Of a stretch of 64,000 nt of DNA, positions 5,789-14,034 are shown in pieces. The notes beneath the pieces were generated by a model. It searched no databases, was not told the DNA's origin, and worked only from the letters and a program-made list of their open reading frames with translations. The translations under genes and the position numbers were made by a program. This stretch comes from Bordetella petrii (lineage in GTDB: Bacteria > Pseudomonadota > Gammaproteobacteria > Burkholderiales > Burkholderiaceae_B), in NCBI RefSeq assembly GCF_000067205.1, contig NC_010170.1, positions 1,116,001-1,180,000 on the forward strand. The letters are read 5' to 3'. How positions within the stretch are numbered: the first letter of the stretch is position 1; each line of letters starts with the position of its first letter.

Positions 5789-8610
5789 ATGGGCTGGTAT
5801 TTCTCTCCCCAATCGCGGTCTGAACTGATCGCGGAACTGATCGCACCACAGCAGACCGAGCGCGTCAGCGCGAAGGTCATCGCTCACGCACTGCGCGGCA
5901 ACGTGCTGTGGTCCGTGGTCGAAACGACCGCCAAGGTCGAAGGCGTGCATCGTGATCTCGCACCGGGGCAGTCCCTGTGCATCATTCGCTGCGATCTGCT
6001 TGAACGCAGCGGCAACCAGTGGGGCTACAAGCCGCTGGACGAGTCCATGCACCCGTACTACTACTCGTGCCCGCTGTGTGCGACCTGAAAGTCGCTTCGT
6101 TGATTGTTCCAGCTACGCAAGTAGCGAGGGAACCTGGTGTTCCGTCATCAGTAGCCTACCGATACATGCAGGACTGGCAACGGTCTTGTGTGAAGCTATC
6201 GGGACAATGCACTCAGGCCATTTGGCCGCGCAGAGCCGCGAGGCAAGGCGTCCACTGCAAGCATCAATGCGGGGTGAGGCTAGGCTGGGAGACATGATCA
6301 GTAGATGCAAACTGTCGATAAACGTCGTGACACGTAACGAGCCAAAGATGCTGTCAGGCTCGAACCAAAAGGTATGCGGCTGGATGCTTCCTTACAGTGT
6401 GGGAGCACACGGACACAAGGCCGCCGGCGAAGAGACAGGATCTAAATCTTCCTTGTCAACGTAGTGAAACAGGATAAGCCCGTATCGCTGCCCATTGGGC
6501 AGGCAGACCGTAAGGAATGTTGTTGGCGGTGCGGGTATGAGAGTGTGGAAAAAGCGAAGGCCACTCTGTAATGGGGTGGATAGAGATTGCGCTGCAAGGC
6601 AACATCATCTCACGTGAAAGCGGGCAGACTTCCACATGGTCTTTCTCTACGAGAGAACTTGTCCAACCTTCTTAAAGAGGGAATTGCAGATGACTACGCA
6701 AGAAATTGCTTGCGCGGGTGCGCCCTCACGCGAATCGGTCACATGGCACAGCATCGACTGGGCTACGTGTCACCGTGAAGTGCGAAGGCTCCAAGCGCGT
6801 ATCGTAAAGGCGACACGGGAAGGAAAACACGGCAAGGTGAAAGCCCTGCAGTGGATTCTGACCCACTCGTTCAGCGGCAAAGCATTGGCCGTCAGACGAG
6901 TCACCGAGAACCAAGGCAAAAAGACGCCGGGTGTGGATGGCATCACATGGTCCACTCCGGAAGCCAAGTCTCAAGCCATGTTGTCAATCAAGCGGCGCGG
7001 GTATCGTCCCCAACCGCTGAAGCGTGTCTATATTCCCAAAGCCAATGGGAAGATGCGGCCGCTGGGTATCCCGACCATGAAAGACAGGGCGATGCAGGCG
7101 CTATACCTGCTTGCTCTGGAACCCGTGGCCGAGACCACAGCGGATCGAAGCTCGTTTGGGTTTCGTCCAGAACGATCCACGGCGGATGCGATAGGGCTGT
7201 GTTTTACGCAGTTAGCTCTGAAACGCTCCCCGAAGTGGATTCTTGAAGGCGACATCAAAGGCTGCTTCGACAACATCAGCCATGACTGGCTCATGGGTCA
7301 CATACCGACGGATCGAGAGATTCTGAGTAAGTGGCTCAAGGCTGGGTACATGGAAGATCGGCAACTTTTCCCAACCGAAGCCGGTACCCCGCAAGGGGGC
7401 ATCATCTCGCCAACCCTGGCGAATCTCGTCTTGGACGGACTGGAAGCCAAACTAGAAGCCGTGTTCGGTAGAGCACGGTATATCAATGGCAAACAGACCC
7501 GTCTGGCTGTCAATTATGTGCGCTACGCGGACGACTTCATTGTGACGGCACGCTCGAAAGAGCTACTGGAGCAGGAGGTCATGCCGCTTGTCGAGGAATT
7601 CATGCGGGAACGAGGGCTCACGCTCTCACCCGAGAAGACCAAGATCACGCATATAGACGAGGGCTTCGATTTCCTAGGCCAGAACATCCGCAAGTACGAC
7701 GGGAAGTTGTTAATCAAACCGTCGAAAGCGAATGTGGCAACCTTCCTCGGGAAAGTTCGCGCCGCGATCAAAGGAAACAAAGCGGTAAATCAACAAGAGT
7801 TGATTCGACTTCTTAATCCAATGATTCGGGGCTGGGCAAACTATCATCAGCACGTCGTGTCTTCTGCGACGTTTGCCTATGTCGATCATGAGATTTGGAA
7901 AGCGTTGTGGCGATGGGCCGTTAGGCGGCACTCACAGAAGGGAGCGAGGTGGATTAAACGCCGCTACTTCCATGCCGTGGGTGACCGTAGCTGGGTATTC
8001 GCTGAGGCAACGGGGGAACGATTCCCGGATGGGAGTCCAATCCTGAAGTCTTTGCGGTATGCAGTCGATACGCCCATTCGGCGACACCGACCGATCAAGT
8101 TGGAAGCCAATCCATTCGACCCCGTGTGGGAGACGTATTTCGAGGAGCGTGTAAGCCTCAAGATGCAGAACTCACTAAAGGGAAAGAGGAAGCTCATCAA
8201 CCTCTGGTTGGATCAGGATCGTCGTTGTCCAATCTGCCGCGAGTTGATCACGCAGGAGTCGGGGTGGCATGTCCATCACCTAATCCGGCGGGTCGATGGC
8301 GGAAAGGACGGGAGCACCAATCTCATCATGGTGCATCCGACCTGCCATAACCAAATCCACGCCAACGGTCTCAAGGTGGTGAAGCCGGTTCGCGAAAGCG
8401 GGCTTTGAAAGGCTTGAGCCGTATGAGGGGAAACTCTCACGTACGGTTCTTAGGGGGGGATGGTGCCAGCAATGGCCTGTCCCTACCCGATCCTATCTGG
8501 ACCTCGCACCGGAGCAGTCCGCCGACTGGCGTGCAGGCGTTCGCGCCTACCACGCACGGCGGCGCACACCCACGGCTGTCACGGCACCCGCCGCGGCGCT
8601 GTTGGCCTGA
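5789..8610 (+). CDS. Conserved ICE protein split by a group II intron (exons 5789-6077 and 8492-8610)
   Basis: The first exon is open from the ATG at 5789 (after AGGAGG) and ends in ...YYYSCPL plus one base. If 6078-8491 is removed, the frame continues in exon 2 as SYLDLAPEQSADWRAGVR... to a TGA at 8608-8610, giving a 135-aa protein. The unspliced reading ends after four intron-encoded residues (CAT then stop). Related ICEs, as I recall them, carry an uninterrupted protein with a CPL-(S/R)YLDLAP junction, which supports exact splicing. The protein begins MGWYFSPQSR, has an LRGNVLWSV strand and ends in a basic-to-alanine-rich tail. Its function is unknown. Expression should depend on intron splicing. 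Confidence 0.8.
6078..8491 (+). mobile_element. Group II intron copy 1
   Basis: The intron starts at GTGCGAC (6078), matching the GUGYG consensus, and ends at ...CCCGAT (8491). Domain V is the hairpin at 8416-8451 (GAGCCGTATG...GTACGGTTCTT, GAAA-type loop). Domain VI follows as AGGGGGGGATGG...CTGTCCCTACC with a TGCC/GGC inner stem. A reverse transcriptase/maturase is encoded in the middle (6690-8408). The 2,414-base element lies on the same strand as its host gene, as needed for splicing. The boundary may slide by one base (T at 6077 equals T at 8491) without changing the spliced product. The long 5' part (6078-6689) would hold domains I-III. Confidence 0.92.
6690..8408 (+). CDS. Group II intron reverse transcriptase / maturase / HNH endonuclease, copy 1
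   Basis: The start is taken as the ATG at 6690, preceded by AGAGGGAAT; an in-frame ATG at 6636 is less likely. The 572-aa protein has RT0-RT7 blocks: KANGKMRPLGIPTMKDRAMQ (about residues 115-134), FGFRP, GDIKGCFDNISHDWL, GTPQGGIISP and the catalytic YADD at about 279-282. A maturase X domain follows (about 370-480). The C-terminus carries an HNH endonuclease (CPIC...HVHHL...N...H...CHNQIH, about 510-558). All catalytic residues are intact, so splicing and retrohoming are possible. It is about 65-70% identical to copy 2 in the middle but nearly identical over the first 90 residues. Confidence 0.95.
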   Translation: MTTQEIACAGAPSRESVTWHSIDWATCHREVRRLQARIVKATREGKHGKVKALQWILTHSFSGKALAVRRVTENQGKKTPGVDGITWSTPEAKSQAMLSIKRRGYRPQPLKRVYIPKANGKMRPLGIPTMKDRAMQALYLLALEPVAETTADRSSFGFRPERSTADAIGLCFTQLALKRSPKWILEGDIKGCFDNISHDWLMGHIPTDREILSKWLKAGYMEDRQLFPTEAGTPQGGIISPTLANLVLDGLEAKLEAVFGRARYINGKQTRLAVNYVRYADDFIVTARSKELLEQEVMPLVEEFMRERGLTLSPEKTKITHIDEGFDFLGQNIRKYDGKLLIKPSKANVATFLGKVRAAIKGNKAVNQQELIRLLNPMIRGWANYHQHVVSSATFAYVDHEIWKALWRWAVRRHSQKGARWIKRRYFHAVGDRSWVFAEATGERFPDGSPILKSLRYAVDTPIRRHRPIKLEANPFDPVWETYFEERVSLKMQNSLKGKRKLINLWLDQDRRCPICRELITQESGWHVHHLIRRVDGGKDGSTNLIMVHPTCHNQIHANGLKVVKPVRESGL

Positions 8611-8626
8611 GCCAGGAGGAACCGAC

Positions 8627-8887
8627 ATGGACCCGATCCTGGCTGCACTCCCGCTCTCGCTGTTGAAGCTCGTTGAAGGCAGTTTGTCCAACGACGAAGT
8701 TTCCTCCGACGAGGAAATGCTGGGGTACTTCATCGACAACGGCCTCACCGAGGAGCAGGCACGGCAGGCGCTGACCTACCGCGACCAGTACCTCAACAAC
8801 ATCTACCTGGACGGCTTCACGCCGATCACCGCGGTGGACGAGGCGCTTCACTTCAATCCGCACACCCGACAGTTCGAGCCGGACTGA
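8627..8887 (+). CDS. Conserved hypothetical ICE protein, 86 aa
   Basis: The start is the ATG at 8627, 8 bases after AGGAGG (8614-8619) and 17 bases after the end of exon 2 of the intron-split gene, so the two are probably cotranscribed. It is a small acidic, mostly helical protein: a leucine-rich N-terminus (ILAALPLSLLKLV), then an EEMLGYFIDNGLTEEQARQAL helix-turn-helix-like pair and a YLDGFTPIT loop. Its size suggests a small regulator or anti-restriction-type helper, but I recognise no family. Confidence 0.6.
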   Translation: MDPILAALPLSLLKLVEGSLSNDEVSSDEEMLGYFIDNGLTEEQARQALTYRDQYLNNIYLDGFTPITAVDEALHFNPHTRQFEPD

Positions 8888-8898
8888 GCGGTTTTCTT

Positions 8899-8938
8899 CC
8901 ACCCCCTGGGGCAGTACTTGCCCCAGCGGGCGGTGCTG
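8899..8938 (+). promoter_or_regulatory. Nested-stem leader upstream of the 8964 gene
   Basis: Outer stem CACC/GGTG (8900-8903 / 8932-8935); inner stem CTGGGGC/GCCCCAG (8906-8912 / 8920-8926); loop AGTACTT. CAGTAC (8912-8917) can alternatively pair with GTGCTG (8933-8938), six pairs with one G-U, competing with the outer stem. This is a possible switch between two folds. Confidence 0.55.
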
Positions 8939-8963
8939 TTCCCGTTCATCCGAGGACACCACC

Positions 8964-9611
8964 ATGCCCGCAAACACTTCTTCCACGCTGTACCGCATCG
9001 ACGAATGCCCGGACGTGATGGCCGACGCCTGCGTCGGCGATGACCAGGGCAACCTGATCTTCCTGTCCATCTGGGCGCGGGACACCGCCGTCCAGCAGTT
9101 CCTTGCACGCCTGACCCTCGGGCGCGACGAGCAGGGACTGGACCAGTTCCACGTCATCACCGACCAGGGCGGCAGCATCCCGGTATTCATCGGCAACGTC
9201 GATCGCCTGGAAAAGCGCATCACGCGCGCCTACCGGCGAACGCTGTTCGGTTCGCTCTCCAACGTGTGGCTGTTCGACCGGCGCTGCGTCAAGCCCGACA
9301 AGGCCAACGCCAGCGCATTGGCACTGCTGCCACGTGACAGCGCCCACCGGCTTGACCGCCTGTGGATGCTGGTGCGGGACACCTGCCCGTTGCCGCTGCT
9401 CGACCACTGGCGCGAGACCGTGCTGGAACTGCTGCAAAGCCGCGAGATGCTGGCCCGCCTTCCGTTCGCCCTCGGGCCGCTGGAAGGCCATCGGCTCGCC
9501 ATCGACGTGCCGGCGCTGAGCTTGGCGCTGGGCTCCCTGATCCGCAGTGACGCGCTCACCGCCTATCCATATCCGGCCAAGATTTGGACGCCGGAAGCGG
9601 TAGCGGCTTGA
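8964..9611 (+). CDS. Conserved hypothetical ICE protein, 215 aa
   Basis: The start is the ATG at 8964 after GAGGA (8953-8957). Soluble protein. An N-terminal beta-rich part (about residues 8-75: DECPDVMADACVGDDQGNLI, GSIPVFIGN) is followed by a helical C-terminal half with a strongly amphipathic segment (HRLDRLWMLVRDTCPLPLLDHW, about residues 131-153). Such proteins of unknown function lie between DUF3275-type genes and the DUF6094 methyltransferase in related ICEs, and the order here agrees. No catalytic motif is visible. Confidence 0.65.
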   Translation: MPANTSSTLYRIDECPDVMADACVGDDQGNLIFLSIWARDTAVQQFLARLTLGRDEQGLDQFHVITDQGGSIPVFIGNVDRLEKRITRAYRRTLFGSLSNVWLFDRRCVKPDKANASALALLPRDSAHRLDRLWMLVRDTCPLPLLDHWRETVLELLQSREMLARLPFALGPLEGHRLAIDVPALSLALGSLIRSDALTAYPYPAKIWTPEAVAA

Positions 9612-9619
9612 CCCACCCT

Positions 9620-9645
9620 CGGAGGCACGCCTTGGCGTGCTTCCG
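9620..9645 (+). promoter_or_regulatory. Leader hairpin upstream of the methyltransferase gene
   Basis: CGGAGGCACGCC (9620-9631) pairs with GGCGTGCTTCCG (9634-9645), one G-T mismatch position, with a two-base TT loop. Very stable, no T-run, 30 bases before the ATG at 9676. Confidence 0.45.
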
Positions 9646-9675
9646 TCATTCATCCCCGCCAACCAGGAGACTTCC

Positions 9676-12600
9676 ATGGCTCTCATGTTCCCGCGGCTCG
9701 CCCGCAATTTCGCCAAAAATGGGGTGTGACGTGAAGTCACGTGAGTAATTGTCTCAGCCCCTCGGGGTTAGCGAGACCTGATATTCCGCTATCAGTAGCC
9801 TACCGACACATGCGACTTCGGCAACGAGGTGGTGTGAAGCTGTCGGGACAATGTAGACCTCCCATGAGGGAAAGGTCCTTCCGCGAGGGAGGGCCAAATC
9901 TGCCAGCATCAAGGCGGATGGGTCGCTAGGCTGAGCGACATGGTTAACGCAAGTGAACTGCTGATAAACACTGTAATAGCGAACAAGCCAAAGATGCTGA
10001 CAGGCTTGGGCCAAAAGGCAACGTAGTCGGTCAACCCTCGTCCGTTTGGGGTTGCGCGGACATCACGACTACCGGTGAAAAGGCAGAACCTAACTCGCTC
10101 TTGTTACTCACGTGGAACACGGTAAGCCCGTACCACCGCCCCTCGGGGCAGGCAGACCGTAAGGAATGCTGTTGGTGGTGCGGGTAGAGGAATGTGGAAA
10201 AGGCGAATGCCGTCCTGTAATGGGACGGATAGGGATTGAGCCGCAAGGCAACATCATCCTGCGCGAAAGCGAGCAGACTTCCACTTGGTCTTTCTCTACG
10301 AGAAAACTTGTCCAACCTTCTATAAGAGGGAATTGCAGATGACTACGCAAGAAATTGCTTGCGCGGGTGCGCCCTCACACGAATCGGTCACATGGCACAG
10401 CATCGACTGGGCCAAGTGTCACCGTGAAGTGCGAAGGCTCCAAGCGCGTATCGTAAAGGCGACTCGGGAAGGAAAATACGGCAAGGCGAAATCCTTGCAG
10501 TGGATTCTGACCCACTCGTTCAGCGGCAAAGCATTGGCCGTCAAACGAGTTACTGAAAACCAAGGAAAGAGGACTCCTGGTGTGGATCGCGTCACGTGGT
10601 CAACGCCGGAGACCAAATCCGAAGCAGTGTTGTCCCTTCGCCGTCATGGCTATCGACCCCGCCCGTTACGGCGGATCTATATTCCAAAAGCCAATGGCAA
10701 GAAGCGGCCTCTCGGTATTCCCACGATGAGGGATAGGGCTATGCAGGCACTATACCTGCTGGCTCTCGAACCCATCGCGGAGACGACCGGGGATAAGGAC
10801 TCTTACGGGTTCCGCCCCGGCCGAAGTGTGGCAGACGCCATCAGGCAATGCCACACGGTGCTGGCTTGGAAACGCTCTGCGGAGTGGGTCCTTGAAGCCG
10901 ATATCGAAGGGTGTTTCGACAACATCAGCCACGATTGGCTCGCCGAGAACATTCCGATGGACAAGGCGATCCTCAAAAGCTGGCTCAAGGCCGGATACGT
11001 CGAGAGCGGTAGTTTGTTCCCGACGGAGGCAGGTACTCCACAAGGGGGGATCATCTCCCCGGTGCTGGCGAACATGGCGCTGGATGGATTGCAAGAGGTT
11101 CTTGGCAAATCGTTCTTCAGGACGAGGCGCCAGAACAAGCACTACGATCCGAAGGTGAACTTCGTTCGTTACGCCGATGACTTCATCGTCACGGGGTACT
11201 CGCGTGAGCTACTCGAAATAGAGGTGCTGCCACTGGTGGAGAAGTTTCTTGCCGCCAGGGGCCTCAACATCTCGAAAGCGAAGACTCGCGTTACTCATAT
11301 CTCGGAAGGGTTCGACTTCCTGGGCAAGAACATCCGCAAGTTCAACGGGGTGTGCCTGACCCAGCCATCGAAGAAGAACACGAAGGCTTTTCTAGATTCG
11401 ATCCGAGGTTTGATCCGTGCCAACAAGGCAGTGAAACAAGACGACCTCATCGGCATGCTCAATCCACGCATCAAGGGTTGGGCGGAATTTCACAGTGCCG
11501 ATGCTTCATCCCAGACGTTTACTCGCGTCGATGCAGTCATATGGCGCAGCCTATGGCGCTGGTGCAGGCGGCGGCATCCAAAGAAAGGGGCCTATTGGGT
11601 TAAGGAAAGGTACTTCCACCGGATAGGCAACAGGAATTGGGTGTTTGCTGCGGACGATGGTCAGAGGTTCCCTGACGGCAACGTGAAATGGAAGATGCTG
11701 CGCATAGCGGCGGATACCAAGATACGACGCCACGTCAAGGTCAATGGCCTAGCCAACCCGTTCGATCCCGAATGGGAAAGCTACTTTGAAGCTCGCTTGA
11801 GCCAGAAGATGGTCCAGTCCCTGCACGAGCGCAGGAAGCTCGTCAAACTATGGCTTGCGCAGGATGGAAAGTGCTTGATCTGCGAGCAGCCCATCACGAA
11901 GGAGACCGGTTGGCATGCCCACCATATCCAACGTCGGGTTGATGGCGGAAAGAACACTTTGGAAAACTTGGTTCTGCTTCATCCAAACTGCCATAACCAG
12001 CTACATGTCCAAGGTTTGAAGGTAGTGAAGCCGGTTCGCGAAAGCGAGCTTTGAAAGGCTTGAGCCGTATGAGGGGAAACTCTCACGTACGGTTCTTAGG
12101 GGGGGATGGGCCAGCAATGGCCTGTCCCTACCCGACTACTACCCGACCGACGAACCCACGCTCGAAAGAGCCCTCAACGCACTGATGCCCAGCGACGGGC
12201 CGATGTGCATCCTCGATCCCTGCGCCGTCGAATTCGACGCCGAGCGGGCGCGCCATGCCCGCGGCCTGGTCGATCACTGCCTGCACGCGGACCTGATGGA
12301 CACGATGATCTCCAAGCAGTCCTTCGGACTACTGTGGCTGAATCCACCGTATGGCGACCTGTCCAAGGACGTCAACGGCAACATCGGCTATCAGGGCCAG
12401 GGCCGTGCCCGCCTCGAAAAGCTGTTCTATCAGCGTTCGCTGTCGCTGTTGCAATACGGCGGCGTGCTGGTCTTCATCGTCCCCGGCTACGTGCTCGACG
12501 CGGAGCTGGTCGGCTGGTTGACGCGCCACTACACCGATCTGCGTATCTACCGAGCGGTGGAAACGCAGTTCAAGCAGGTGGTGATCTTCGGCCGCCGGGT

Positions 12601-13132
12601 CCGTCAGCGGGAGCTGGCACCCGATGGCGTCAAGGCCGTGCGCAATCTGCTGCTGCAGGTTGGGCTTGGCGAAGTCGAAGCCGAGGAACTGCCGAGCGAA
12701 TGGCCGTTCCTGCCGTACATCGTCCCCGCCAGTCCGGCCGAGCCGGAGCATTTCTTCCGCGTGACGATGGAGCCCGAACAGTTCGCCGACGAGGTTGGCC
12801 GGCTGCAAGGCCTTTGGCCGTCGCTGGACACGCACTTGGGGACCGCGCAGCAGTCGCTGCGTCCACCGGCGCGGGCCTTGTCCCACTGGCATCTCGCCCT
12901 GGCTCTGGCCGCGGGCGCGATCTCCGGCGTCGTGCGCTCCCAGACGGGGCGCGTGCTCGTCGTCAAAGGTGACACCCACAAGGACAAGACGCTCCAGCGG
13001 GAATTCACCGAACGCGAAGACGGCTCCATCGCCGAGACACGCATCCTCACCGACAAGTTCGTGCCTGTCATCCGCGCGTGGGACATGACGCCTGGCTCCC
13101 CGACGCGGGGCGAGGTGTTGACCATCCGCTGA
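9676..13132 (+). CDS. DUF6094-type DNA methyltransferase split by a group II intron (exons 9676-9723 and 12137-13132); motif I deleted
   Basis: Exon 1 gives 16 residues (MALMFPRLARNFAKNG) and exon 2 continues in frame as YYPTDEPTLERAL..., 347 aa in all, when 9724-12136 is removed. NPPY (in LLWLNPPYGD) is the catalytic motif IV of N6-adenine/N4-cytosine amino-methyltransferases. Relatives, as I remember them, read ILDPCAGEG followed by about 20 residues before AVEFDAERARHA. Here DPC is followed immediately by AVEFDAERA, so the G-x-G SAM-binding loop (motif I) is absent. The enzyme is therefore probably unable to bind SAM normally. The C-terminal part (about residues 170-347) is the target-recognition region common to the family. 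AGGAG (9665-9669) sets the start. Confidence 0.85.
9724..12136 (+). mobile_element. Group II intron copy 2
   Basis: The 5' end is GTGTGAC (9724) and the 3' end ...CCCGAC (12136). Domain V (12062-12097) is identical to that of copy 1. The element is 2,413 bases, one base shorter than copy 1, and again lies in the sense direction of its host gene. The flanks differ completely from those of copy 1 (AAATGGG|TACTAC against CGCTGT|CCTATC), so the two introns recognise different targets and must differ in their EBS elements. Exon joining restores the methyltransferase frame exactly. Confidence 0.92.
10339..12054 (+). CDS. Group II intron reverse transcriptase / maturase / HNH endonuclease, copy 2
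   Basis: 571-aa protein starting at the ATG at 10339 after AGAGGGAAT. The RT motifs (YIPKANGKKRPLGIP, GFRPGRS, ADIEGCFDNISHDWL, GTPQGGIISP), catalytic YADD at about 278-281, the maturase domain and the C-terminal HNH motif (CLIC...HAHHI...N...H...CHNQLH) are intact. The first 90 residues are almost the same as in copy 1, while the rest differs at about one third of positions, so the two introns are either recombinants or have exchanged their 5' halves by gene conversion. Confidence 0.95.
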   Translation: MTTQEIACAGAPSHESVTWHSIDWAKCHREVRRLQARIVKATREGKYGKAKSLQWILTHSFSGKALAVKRVTENQGKRTPGVDRVTWSTPETKSEAVLSLRRHGYRPRPLRRIYIPKANGKKRPLGIPTMRDRAMQALYLLALEPIAETTGDKDSYGFRPGRSVADAIRQCHTVLAWKRSAEWVLEADIEGCFDNISHDWLAENIPMDKAILKSWLKAGYVESGSLFPTEAGTPQGGIISPVLANMALDGLQEVLGKSFFRTRRQNKHYDPKVNFVRYADDFIVTGYSRELLEIEVLPLVEKFLAARGLNISKAKTRVTHISEGFDFLGKNIRKFNGVCLTQPSKKNTKAFLDSIRGLIRANKAVKQDDLIGMLNPRIKGWAEFHSADASSQTFTRVDAVIWRSLWRWCRRRHPKKGAYWVKERYFHRIGNRNWVFAADDGQRFPDGNVKWKMLRIAADTKIRRHVKVNGLANPFDPEWESYFEARLSQKMVQSLHERRKLVKLWLAQDGKCLICEQPITKETGWHAHHIQRRVDGGKNTLENLVLLHPNCHNQLHVQGLKVVKPVRESEL

Positions 13133-13183
13133 TCCACCGGACGCGCTGCCGTCCTGCTGCACTACCTCGAAGGAGAAAACACC

Positions 13184-13504
13184 ATGCTCTCGAATCTGTT
13201 CAAGCGGCCGGCGCCGCACAAGCAACCGTTGTTCGCACCGAGTACGTTGAAGTTGAGCGAGAAGGTGCATTGGCTGGCCCGAAGAGGCCTGATCGACCCC
13301 TTGGCCTATGTCCAGCGCCATGTGCGCGGGGACTGGGGCGAGATCGATGAGGCCACCCGCCAAGCCAACGACGTGGCGATCCAACAGGACAACCTGATGA
13401 TCTCGCAGTTCAGGATCACGCCGGACCTGGCGCTGATCGTCAAGACCAGCGAGGACCACCAGACCACGGTGGTCCAGCTTCCCGAAGAGCAGGACCTGAT
13501 CTGA
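13184..13504 (+). CDS. Conserved hypothetical ICE protein, paralogue of the 13594 gene
   Basis: 106 aa, ATG at 13184 after GAAGGAG (13170-13176). A central motif RxGLIDPLAYVQRHVRGDWGEID (here quoted in part: RHVRGDWGEID, about residues 45-55) is shared with the next gene (RHTRGDWGDVD). After it comes an ITPDLALIVKTS strand and a VVQLPEEQD end, again matching IHPGLAIRIVTD and VIVLPSED in the paralogue. This domain of unknown function is common in conjugative elements. The methyltransferase gene ends 51 bases upstream, so they may be cotranscribed. Confidence 0.75.
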   Translation: MLSNLFKRPAPHKQPLFAPSTLKLSEKVHWLARRGLIDPLAYVQRHVRGDWGEIDEATRQANDVAIQQDNLMISQFRITPDLALIVKTSEDHQTTVVQLPEEQDLI

Positions 13505-13526
13505 GGTCCCACATCGTCATCTTCAT

Positions 13527-13570
13527 CCACCTGACGGAGCCACTTCACTCCGCCAGGGGTGTCGTGGCTC
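13527..13570 (+). promoter_or_regulatory. Nested-stem leader with pseudoknot potential, upstream of the 13594 gene
   Basis: Outer stem CACCTG/CAGGGGTG (13528-13533 / 13554-13561, two bulged Gs); inner stem CGGAG/CTCCG (13535-13539 / 13548-13552); loop CCACTTCA. GAGCCAC (13537-13543) is perfectly complementary to GTGGCTC (13564-13570), seven pairs. This is the clearest pseudoknot or alternative pairing of the family. AGGAGG (13583-13588) follows. Confidence 0.6.
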
Positions 13571-13593
13571 AATGACCCATCAAGGAGGAGCCC

Positions 13594-13899
13594 ATGGCAT
13601 CGCATCGCATCGAAACCTACTGCCAGCGGCTGGCGTTTCCCATCGGGGCGCTCATCTTCAGCCGAGGCATTGATCGCCTTGTCCGCGCGGGTCACCTGGA
13701 CCCGATTCCGTACTTCAGGCGTCACACCCGTGGCGACTGGGGTGACGTCGATGTCCAGCAATGGCACGCCAACAGCGCTGCACTTCAATCGGGTGCATCG
13801 CTGGAATCGCAGTACGTGATCCATCCGGGGCTCGCCATTCGCATCGTCACCGATGCGCAGCGAAGCGCCACCGTCATCGTGCTGCCGTCCGAAGACTGA
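13594..13899 (+). CDS. Conserved hypothetical ICE protein, paralogue of the 13184 gene
   Basis: 101 aa, ATG at 13594 right after AAGGAGGAG. Residues about 24-50 (GIDRLVRAGHLDPIPYFRRHTRGDWGDVD in outline: LDP-Y-RH-RGDWG) align with the 13184 product, as do the closing strands LAIRIVTD and VIVLP. The two genes probably arose by duplication, but each now has its own start region, and this one has a strong structured leader. No function is known. Confidence 0.75.
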   Translation: MASHRIETYCQRLAFPIGALIFSRGIDRLVRAGHLDPIPYFRRHTRGDWGDVDVQQWHANSAALQSGASLESQYVIHPGLAIRIVTDAQRSATVIVLPSED

Positions 13900-13967
13900 G
13901 CACGGTTCACCCGCGGGCCGACCAGGCCAGCACCTTCAACCACCTTCGGCCAAGCGCCGATTCTCTT

Positions 13968-14014
13968 CCCACCACGGGGCATGCCACTGCCCCGCTGGGG
14001 GTGGTGCATGCCCC
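13968..14014 (+). promoter_or_regulatory. Nested-stem leader with two exclusive folds, upstream of the helicase gene
   Basis: Fold 1: outer stem CACCAC/GTGGTG (13970-13975 / 14001-14006) and inner stem GGGGC/GCCCC (13976-13980 / 13989-13993) with loop ATGCCACT. Fold 2: GGGGCATGC (13976-13984) pairs with GCATGCCCC (14006-14014), nine perfect pairs, which would destroy fold 1. The RBS (TTGGAG, 14021-14026) is only seven bases downstream. Confidence 0.6.
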
Positions 14015-14034
14015 ATTTTCTTTGGAGCATCACC

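Noticed and set aside
8405..8626. In-frame extension of the 8627 gene upstream through the intron end
   Set aside because: The extension crosses domain V of the intron and exon 2 of the split gene; the AGGAGG at 8614 supports the ATG at 8627.
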